Assembly: GCA_000499405.2 (NCBI GenBank) | Contig: HG738139.1 | Coordinates: 12,698,898-12,762,897, forward strand | Source of the DNA: Onchocerca volvulus | Taxonomy: Eukaryota > Nematoda > Chromadorea > Rhabditida > Onchocercidae | Direction of reading: 5' to 3' | Length of the DNA: 64,000 nt | Shown: one piece after another, positions 54,582-64,000 of the stretch | Position numbering within the stretch: the stretch's first letter is position 1 | How the letters are laid out: each line of letters begins with the position of its first letter | Position numbers and translations under genes: made by a program | Notes under the pieces: generated by a model | Databases searched by the model: none | The model's input: only the letters and a program-made list of their open reading frames with translations | What the model was told of the DNA's origin: nothing

Positions 54582-57500
54582 AATGTTTTCATCAACAAAA
54601 AAGTGGAATCATTACTATATTCCATAAGATTCTTTGTAATCAAAATTCAATGCTATGTCGATTCTTCATAGAATTAATTTATTTATCTAAGTTGACATCC
54701 TCAATTATTATTTAATAAGTATGAAAATGTTAAATTGATGTTGGTAATTACAATATAGTCATGCATTAAAATTTACGAAAAGCTAAAAATTACAAAATGG
54801 GGACATTCATTGCTATTCTTGAAGAATACTTTATAAAAACAAATAGATCATTAGGTTAGCAATAAATTCAACAGTTTTGTCATTGGAATCATTGATAGTA
54901 AAGTATTTGATAAAATTATACCACGCAGTGTTTAAGTCTGTTTTTTAGAATGAATATTTTGATTGGAAATTGAGTAATTACAAAGTAAATAAAATTTCGT
55001 GAAAAAAAAAAAGAAATGATATTATGCCAACAGAAAATCCTCTTTTTTTATTTCTACTCCATATTGTTTACTTTTGTCGCTACTAATAGCAAAAATTGCA
55101 AATTGAGGATTTTTGAAACTTAATTTTTTTTGCAAATATTTAGTTGGACAAATCGAACGGTAAGAAACTTTTAACCTGATCAAATGCTCCAACTATTTGA
55201 AGATTTAATAAAATTCAGTCAAAATTTAAAACTTGAGAATGTGTGAAAAATATATTACTTTGAAAAATATATGCAGCATAAAGTGAAAGATATGATTAAA
55301 AGTAAAAAGAGACACATTTTTCATTAAATGCAAACAGCAATACAAATTTGCAGCTTTTTTTGTTCGATCAGATAAGAATTTCTTTTTTATTTTTCGATCT
55401 ATTCGACTAAATACTTGCAAGGAAATTAATTAAATTTCAAGATTGATGACAAAAGCTATTTCAACAATTGCTGATGTCATGCCATTGAAGTGATAAAAGT
55501 TTGTTTTTTTTTTTTTGGAACCGTTGAAAATTAGTGATGTAAATCTTCTTCACTTGAAATGAGTATGAAAAAGATTGAATATTCAATACATTCGAGAATA
55601 CTTTTCGTAAATTAAATTTAAAAAGCAATAAATGTCATTTATTTCTTTATTTTTTAAATTTAATTCAATAAAGTCATTTCAGAAAATTTTTGAAAATAAA
55701 TCAACATCTCATAAAGTCGAAATCGGAAGATTCTGTTTCATTGATTCGTATCAACTTTATGATATAAATAGGTAGTTGAGGACCAAATTTTAAAATGTTA
55801 CTTATTTGTGTCATTTTTTATATGAATCCATTTAAATCATAAAATTAGATTGTTTTCTTCCTCATTCATCAATCTCAATTAATTGACTAGAAAAATGGAG
55901 AGATTTGATGCATGCTTTAGATTTTCAAGATTTTAATAGATACAATTAAATGAGAAGCGAATGAATTTCATATTAGAACTGAAAAATATATTTTGATATT
56001 TTGGATAACTTTTTGTTTTGGATGGCAAATACAAACTAAAGATTCGAAACTATTCTATTGTTAGATCAGTGAAGAAGATGATTTTTTACCAGTCTAACAT
56101 AAAAATTCGTAAGAAAGCTAAACAACATCAATCAAATTTGTTTTTTTCATTTTCTGTGAAGAAAAACAAAGTTGAAAGAAAAATAGAAGGATAAATATTT
56201 CTTTATATTAGTTACATAGAACGAAAGTATAGAAAAAAACGATTAAAATTTCAAGTTATGCTCGAACTAAGCAGCAAACGAAGAGGTGAGTAAAGATGGA
56301 ATAACGTTGTTAAATAAGAGATGGAATCAAAGTTCTTCTATTTCATAACTTAAATTAATGAGAAAAAAGAAACACTTTCAGTTATTAAAAGAAATATATA
56401 CGTTCAAAAATATATTTATAAATAGATAGAGGAAAAACTGAATTAAATTTATTACAATTTGAGTTGTTATTGAAGAAAAGTTAATTAATTCTTAATGAAC
56501 ATTCAAGAGTATTTAAGAGTAAACTAATACTATTACTACTGCTCATATTATTTGCCCAAAACTTCTATCAGAAAGACTTACAGAGCATATATGTATTCAA
56601 TTGAAAGATACTCAAAATGTGAACAGTGTTTAAAGAAGAAAGATTTGAAATTTCTCGAACGTTACACATCATTTGAACATTTAGATCAATATATATATAT
56701 ATATATCTTTACAGATTCAAACTTTTGCTATCTAAAACTTCTCAAGTTCTAACTATATAGCAATATAGTTAAACTTGAGAAATTCTAGCAGCAAAAAAGA
56801 AAAGTATAATATTTATAAAATGCTAGAATTTCAAGAATATCAGGTTTTCTGAAAAAATGTGCGAAAGTACTTGCATAGAGAAGAGTGAGAAGAAAATCTG
56901 AGGAAGCATTTCATAGAGCGAAAAATTTTCTTCTGAACAAATGTTTTATAAAAAGTTGAAAATCGTATTCGTATTGATTAATACAAAAGCATTAAAAACT
57001 TTTACGTAAATAAGATTTTTGAAAGAATTTTTTTTGCAGAATTTAGAAAATTCAGTAAATGATTAAAAAATCGAAATATGTCGTAGAAAAAAAAAAGAAA
57101 TGTAAAACAGTTTTAAAGAATGGTCAAAAGTACATATGAATATGTAGTAAAGGAATGTCAATGGTGAAATAGCAGTTGTCAAAAGTTTTAGACTTATTTA
57201 CTCTACGGATAAGTCTCTCTTCCGCTGAATTTTGATTAAGAATGAACTATCTCCAAATTGATTGATAAGAAATTAATAAAGTCTGAGAACAGAATCTTCT
57301 ATACAATGTTATTCAAATAACAAATGAAACAAAAATTCCGAAAAATATTCAAAAGAAGAAAAAGAAGCGTTTTTCTAATCAAAAAAAAAAAAAAAAAGAA
57401 ATTTTGAAATGTATAGACGTTTTAAATCGGTGAGCAATTTTAAATTTCTAATCGATTTAATGACTTGCTATTTTTCGATCTTTCTCTGTGTACTTTCAAC

Positions 57501-60226
57501 GAAATATATGCCATCAAAAACGAGCACTTTGCTGAACGTTGAACATCTTCGATCATGTGACACTGAAATCTTAATGGACAGTTGAATTATTGATTGCTTT
57601 TATTTGAATAATTACAAATTTTACTGCTATTCGTATTGAAATTTTTTGAAATGTCCGCATTGCATAATTATCATTTCAATTTTATGACAACTCATTTGTG
57701 ATAAAATTCTCAACAATAGCTTTGTATATAACGTCGGGAAATTCTATCATTGTGAAAAATTCAATTCACTGCAATGAATGAAACATATACGCGAAAAATC
57801 AAGATGTATTTGCTTAGGGTTAATTAAGAAAAGTTAAATTAATGTACAGTCTAATTGCTAAAATGTAATAAAGCCGACAAATTGACATATAATTATATTT
57901 TAAAGGTTATATTTATAATTATAAAATTTGAGGATGAAATATTTGTAAGAAATTTCCCACACAAAAGTAAGTCTTTTGCGAGGTTCAGCTTTTAGTTTTG
58001 TTTTCAAAAAAACCAAATTAGGATACCAAACATTGGCTAGGCTAATTTGCAAAGTTTTTAAGGCTCGATTTCTATTTCCTTAGATTCAAAGTGATTTATA
58101 TATTATAAAAATAAATAACTGAACATTTCTCATGACCCAAATGCCTATGAATTTCAATTTTAATTCCTGACACTTTATCATCGTTTCATGTTTTCTTCGA
58201 TTCGATTCGATATTCTTTCCAAATATATTTTAAAAAACTTGAAACATTAATACATTTTGAAGGTAACTTATTAAGAGCATCAATACAAAGTCTCTTCATC
58301 CATTTCAATATTTTTAAAGAATTTTTTTAATTTTCGGTTTTTCTTTTTTTTTTTTTTTTTGAAGAATTCTAAAGAACTTTTTTTTGTTTTCTTAAGAACT
58401 CCTTTTTTAAAAAATTTTTATTAATATATTTTGAAGGTGAATTATTGGCAGCATCATTATAAAGTTTATTCATTCATTTCAATATTTTTTAAAGAATTTT
58501 TGTTAAATTTTTTTTTTGAAGAATTTTTTTCTCTTTAAGAATTTCTATTTTAAAGAATTTCTATTGAAATTTCTAGATTTTTAAATACCGCAATTTCAGT
58601 GTCATTCATCCTTTATTATCATATCAAATTCTATTAACAGTATAATTATTACTGAATGATTTCTGCACTAAAAGAAAATCTTATAGTTCTTTTATTGGTG
58701 ATTGGCAAATCTAACAATAGCATAATGATTTCTTCAATTATAATGGATTCATTATGATGTTAGAATTTCTTGAAGCCAACTATCAATCAAATACTGAGGC
58801 TGGACTTTTCTGAGATCTTTGTCACAGAATTAAATTGAATTAATTTTGATCCTTTCAGACTAAATCAATTTTGATCCTTTCAGACTGAATCAGTTTTGAT
58901 CCTATCAAACAATCTCAAAGTAGTCAGCTAAATATCAAATATTTCTCTGGAAATAAACTTTGCAACCTAAAAATATGAGTTATAAATCCGGGAACTCCCG
59001 GACCTAATACCTTCCCACCATTCATCAGCCTCATATCTACTCCCCTCTTAGTGAAATGGAATGCGATTACACGAGGATGTCTAATTCAAGCTGCTGAAAA
59101 TAATGATACTGCGTAATAGTGACGAGATGAAATATGACGTCCCAAAGCGACGAATGATGAAGTTATTCGCTTGACATTTTCGTAAGAATAAATCTGAAAC
59201 TTTAATTAATTTTTGCCAAAATACCTGGATGCTGAAAGCTTACTTTTACTAATACGACAATATGATGGAAAATTCAGAAATTAATCGTTTGACAAAAAAA
59301 ATTCAGATTGATTGCATCTCATTAAATGAGAAGTGTTAAGATCGAAAAAAAAAAATGTTTTTTTTAAATAGAAACATGTAATCATTCTGCTTATAGCAAG
59401 TTGACTATAAATAGGGAATAAGAATTACCGAATTTGCTATCCAAAAGAAATTAGTATTTTACTTAATTTATGGAAATGAAACTAAAATTTTCATTTAATT
59501 TAGCTGGGAATTAAATTAAATGTTAACGAGTAATTGCAGAATTATTACGTCAAAAAGATGTAATTCATTGGAATTGCTTACGAATTCAGTATATCCAATT
59601 AATTTCAGGATAAATGTTATACAGTTTTACCTGCAATAATATGCAAATACATGGCAGGTATTCTCATCAGGTTATTGCAAATTATTATTAAATAAAAGAA
59701 CGATTTCAGATTCAGTTTTCGAAGCTAAAATGAATTTAATTTAGTTTAAAATTTTTCCATAATTGGCAATTTTTTGAATTCCAACTTAATTTTCAAGTAG
59801 CGAAATGATAAAAAGGGCTTATAAAGATTTGTTGATCAATTGTATTTGCTCTTTTGAATGATCAATGATTTAGTCCATCGATTCAACAGTTTAACATTTG
59901 TAAGTCTGTAAAATTAAATTCTACAGCGAAATAATTTAGAAATCAAAAAAAGTAATGACAAATTAACATTTTTATTTTATTGAACGAAGTGTGCATAGGT
60001 GAAAGTAAATGAAAATTTAGCAATAAATTACAAATTAAATGAAAAGGCCAAATGTACGTCGCAAATTGCAAATTGTTCATTTGTTGAAAACAGTAAAATG
60101 TTTCGTTATTCGATCTATTATTGGCCTTTAGAAATATCAATCATAACATTCAAGTCTTCGCAAGTTCAATCAAACCTTTATCATTTTTTACTTTCAAATT
60201 AATTTCGCAAAAATTTGATTCGCCAG
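54582..60226. other. Long interval with no supported gene
   Basis: About 5.6 kb of AT-rich DNA. It contains a duplicated T-rich block (58247-58560), a GC-richer patch with a near-palindrome (58976-59180), a short TA run (56690-56706) and a plus-strand open segment (59999-60157) that may be an upstream exon of the candidate gene at 60227. Confidence 0.45.
58247..58560. repeat. Diverged direct repeat, period about 175 bp
   Basis: TAATACATTTTGAAGGTAACTTATT (58248 on) and TAATATATTTTGAAGGTGAATTATT (58422 on) head two blocks, each followed by CATTTCAATATTT, AAAGAATTTTT and a T tract. Confidence 0.7.
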
Positions 60227-60955
60227 ATGAAAAAGAAATTTCAAATTTATACCTACAAATGTTTGCACGAATGGTGTACATTGATTGAAGTGAAACAGAA
60301 AAAAAAAAAGTAAGTAAAGAAAAGTTTTTATTGATTTCCAAGAATTCCTCAATACGAGAAATCTTTTCTGAAAATCCTTGAATTACAATAGATTATTTTC
60401 GAAAATTTCCGAATAAGAGAGATCGATATCCTTTGCAAATTTTTAGGAACGGAAAAGATTTGGTAAAATTGTCATATTTCATAGAATTATTCAAAAGTTT
60501 TGTTGATAAATAAAATACTAAAGCAAGTAAATGAACACAAAAACATGCACTAAGTAAAAAAATGAAAAGCAAAAATTTATACAACAAATGAAGTTAAAAA
60601 CAAAAAAATTATACAATAAACAAAATGAGATTAAAAAAAAAAGGAAATTTCTAAATTTGATTAATGAAATTATTTGAATTAAAAAATTTCAGATTTCATT
60701 TGCATAAATCAAATAAAATGTCAAATTTTTTTCAGATGGCTGCAAATTAGGCAACAATCATCTCCGAAGTACCGTAATTTACCTAACAGGACACATTGCG
60801 TTTGTAAATGCCATCTTATTTCCATGAGCAAGTTGATTACATGCTCTACTGAAGACAAAATTTTTCTCCTTCTGATCTTTCGCATGTCATTTAGTGAGAT
60901 TCTGAATGTACCTGATGAATCTGAATCCTTCGTCACTTATGTAAAGAATGCTTAA
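60227..60955 (+). CDS. Candidate two-exon gene, about 100 aa or longer, unrecognised
   Basis: Exon 60227-60309 starts ATG just after CCAG, codes MKKKFQIYTYKCLHEWCTLI and ends at a strong donor (A|GTAAGT). Exon 60736-60955 follows a perfect TTTTTTTCAG acceptor, joins in phase and stays open for 72 codons (KYRNLPNRTHCVCKCHLI; FVTYVKNA and stop). Six cysteines are present. The in-frame segment 59999-60157 (VKVNENLAINYKLNEKAKC onward) ends at CAA|GTTCAA and could precede it in phase 0, making the 60227 ATG an internal codon. The minus strand of exon 2 is also open, so strand and reality need transcript evidence. Confidence 0.4.
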
Positions 60956-63900
60956 AAGTAACCGTCTAGCACTGAAAGTACTTTTGGAAAGATTGCTGAA
61001 AGTTTTTAACATAATCTTATGATAATCTCAATTAGAATAGCTTCATCACTCCATCGCTTAACGGAACGTCACGTATCACGTCGTAATTGTTGCGACACCT
61101 GCATTCGACTGTTTATTCATAAATAAAATAACAATATTTCATTTAATTTCATTCGAGGGCATTTGGTCGACATAACTTGACACAATGATCTGGCCATTCA
61201 TCTGGAATCGATTGATTGGTATGGCTTGATCACTTGGTTAATTATCAATAAACAATTAGCGGTGATAGCCAATAATTATTGGAAATTAAATTATTCATTT
61301 CATTTTGTAATAATTATTCGTCAAATGTAATTTTACTTAGTCAATCAAATGAATGATGGAGATGATAATAATTACGTCTATTTTTTCCCTGTCAGAAATT
61401 TAAAAACATTTCTTAATTTTCCAAATGTCATTTCTTCATTTTTTTATAATTTAAGTAATAATATATTTTTGTTTTTGATGATATTTTGCTGGAGAATAGA
61501 TTGATCATATATCATACACAAATAAAACTTCAATTTTTAGCATGAAGCGATTAACTCACTCAACTCTAACTTTGAAAATTTTTTTTAAACCAGCTTTTAT
61601 CCCTGAAATTTGATATTCCTTCTTCCCTGCTAGCATATTTCAAATTTGTTCTTAAATAACAACTTCGTTCATTTCTCCCTTGAAATTAGGGAGACTAAAA
61701 ACTTATTAAATATGTTATTTATTGAACCACCTTGTTAAACTTTATTTTTCATTTTTTCTGGATGGATTTGAGAAATTTCCAAAAAAACTTTATTTTTATT
61801 TGCATCATATTCTTTTCAATTTTCTCCTTTTTTCATTACTTCCAAAATTAATTCCGAAAACGATCAAAATAAGATATTGTCCATCAAATTAACATTTTTT
61901 GTATTTTTATGTTTGTCATGAATTTTTTTGGGATTGAAGAAGTTTCAATTTCGGTTAAATGCTGGAAATTTGTATTTTTTATTTTCATTTTTACATAAAG
62001 TTTATTTAAAAGAATATCAATATTTTCTTCCATAAGTAGAACTTCAGTTATTAAATAGTAGCAATCGATGTAGAAATATTGTTTCAAAAATTCTTGACAG
62101 ACATGGAAATTATAGAAAACTAATCAATGTTTGAATTGATAACTTAATTGATCAAGATTGCGTTAGATGGAAAGTAAGAAATTTGTGATGAAATACTTAT
62201 GAAAATGAATTTCTTTCAGAGGTATTTTCTATTTTCTCCTTTTTCCTTCGTATTTCACGAGAAAGATTTGTCCACGAATTGAATTTACCTAATATTTAAT
62301 TCGAATTGTTTTCATGTATCTAATAAGTTCAATTAATCTTAATTTATCATTCAACGTTGCACTTCTGCTTCTTGATCAGCAGTGATATCTTCTATTTCTT
62401 AATTAACTCATTTTTTTTTTTTTCTAGAAACACATTCAATTCAAATTCTTCAGAATTCAGATTCAGATTATTTCAGATTCTCTTCGTTATAAATGGAAGA
62501 AAGCAATGAAATGAGACAACCATATAAAAATTCATGCAATCCGACAAATGCCTTCTTTTAACACAAAAATTAATATTCCAAGAAATCGATAAAATTCAAT
62601 GATTTCTTTTTTAATTCTAATTAAAATTGCAAAAAAAAAAGGAGGAAAATGCACCAAATATTTTGATTTATTTAAGCAAATCATATTAAATAATAATTTT
62701 AAACATAAAGGAAATATTTCAGAGCATAATTGACGACATCGATTTTTTTTTTTTCCAAGTATTAAATGAATCATTGGCTGAGTTTGATGTATTTTCCTGT
62801 TAGAACATTCTGTCGAAATATTTTTTGACAAATGTTTTCCTTTTCGCATTAAATATTTTAATTATTTGTTGATCGAAAAAATCTCGAAATTCCGAAGCGT
62901 CATTGGCGATTATTTTTAATGGTAATTGACGCATTTATTTACGAGTTGTTTCAACTTGCCGAAAACTACTTGCGAAAACAAAGTATAAATATCTCATTAA
63001 TCCATTAGAAAATTGAAATCAACGGAAAGTTATCGTTAATTATGAGAATTTTATTTATAATAATTTCAGCATTAATATTCTAATTTTAAATCAAATTTTT
63101 AAGTCAAATTCTAGTATTTATAAATATAATATTAATACTCACTCCGTTAATTAATTCTCGTTAGGCAAGTTTCAAATACAAAGCATTAATAAATCCTTTC
63201 GAAGTAACTTATCAGAAGTAACCTATTGATAAGTAACCATATTATACGGTAGTAACCTATCGTATAATTACCGTAATAGCAGCAATTTAGATATCAACAG
63301 CTTATTTTGCTTTTGATTTTGAAGTAGAGAAACATTTTATCAATTGAAGATAAATTTTATCAATTCATTGTATCAATTCAAAATAATTCACGATATTTTG
63401 CCTTTTAATTCCTACTTAGCGATGTACTTCAACGAATTCAAAAACTAAGTCAATGATGGCCTTTTTTAAAACATGAAATTTCAAATTTAAAATACAAATA
63501 AAAGGGTAAATTTCAATTTTTTAAATTTAATTAATTAGCAGCAAATAATAATTAACATTTATGTTATTCCATAAGATGGAGGATAAAGGATGATGATTTC
63601 AAGCATTCGAATTTCAAATTCATTACATTTCAAGTGCCAAAAAAAGTTAAAAATCTTTTTGGATAAAAGTAAATAAATGTTTGGGTAATTTAGCAAATTT
63701 AAGCTTCAGCTGTTGAATTCGAGTTTGTCAAATCAAAAATTACTGACCCGTCACATTAACAATATACAATTTATATTATTTTCTTGAATAACTTCATTTC
63801 CAGTGGACATAACAAGAAGGTTTGTCAAAAATCAATCACTAATTGATCAAGAAAAGATAGTTATCATGTTGTCCAAAATTTTGATCATCAAACTTCTATA

Positions 63901-64000
63901 TTTTGATCTCATCAAAGTAGTTTTTTGATTTTATCCAAGACAGAATTTGCTTTATTCATTTACAGTTAGAAGATTTTGTAAGAATCCGATGGACGACTTT
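60956..64000. other. Right end of the window, no supported gene
   Basis: AT-rich. 61040-61110 is a GC-richer patch with repeated ACGTCA/CACGTC cores, perhaps regulatory. A 12-bp stem hairpin lies at 63241-63268. The 105-codon minus frame at 62532-62849 is rich in Lys, Ile and Phe from homopolymers and is not called. Confidence 0.45.
63241..63268. repeat. Hairpin, 12-bp stem with a 4-base loop
   Basis: ATTATACGGTAG, loop TAAC, then CTATCGTATAAT. The stem has one G.T-type mismatch. It lies among short AGTAACCTAT repeats (63203-63265). Confidence 0.7.

Noticed and set aside
62532..62849. 105-codon minus-strand frame with an ATG
   Set aside because: Rich in Lys, Ile and Phe, part of it coded by homopolymers; no domain or splice support.

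Overview
The window is nuclear DNA of a parasitic nematode, most likely a filarial or other spirurid (clade III) worm. It is very AT-rich, with long A/T homopolymers and many spliced genes, and it holds a cuticle collagen and several clear animal orthologues. The species cannot be named from sequence alone. Intron-exon models below were built by hand from splice sites and reading phase; start codons and the first and last exons are the least certain parts.

Layout: (1) 1337-3718 (+), cuticle collagen, 3 exons. (2) 5941-10035 (-), an unrecognised 197-residue cysteine-containing type I membrane protein, 5 exons. (3) 11863-15012 (-), syntaxin-16, 6 exons. (4) 15013-19987, gene-poor with minisatellite and duplicated DNA. 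(5) 19988-21886 (+), one 1.9 kb exon coding an acidic, apparently disordered protein. (6) 21887-27276, about 5.4 kb with dinucleotide and 34-bp repeats, a pair of Helitron-like fragments and one possible small membrane protein. (7) 27277-35908 (+), a 26-exon Diaphanous-type formin (cyk-1). (8) 35909-39065, gene-poor with tandem and inverted repeats. (9) 39066-41977 (+), HMG20-type HMG-box protein, 8 exons. (10) 42874-44896 (+), TEX10/Ipi1-like ribosome-biogenesis protein, 5 or more exons. (11) 45342-46484, coding-like segments on both strands that I could not resolve. (12) 47805-51678 (-), tubulin polyglutamylase TTLL4, 12 exons. (13) 52767-54581 (+), a small three-finger (Ly6-like) protein, 4 exons. 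(14) 54582-64000, mostly non-coding, with one candidate two-exon gene at 60227-60955.

The genes do not form one pathway: they cover cuticle structure, endosome-to-Golgi fusion (syntaxin-16), actin nucleation (formin), chromatin (HMG20), 60S ribosome maturation (TEX10) and microtubule glutamylation (TTLL4). No rRNA, tRNA, CRISPR array or viral gene was recognised. The features most likely to be undescribed are the 5941-10035 membrane protein, the 19988 disordered protein and the candidate gene near 60.2-61.0 kb.
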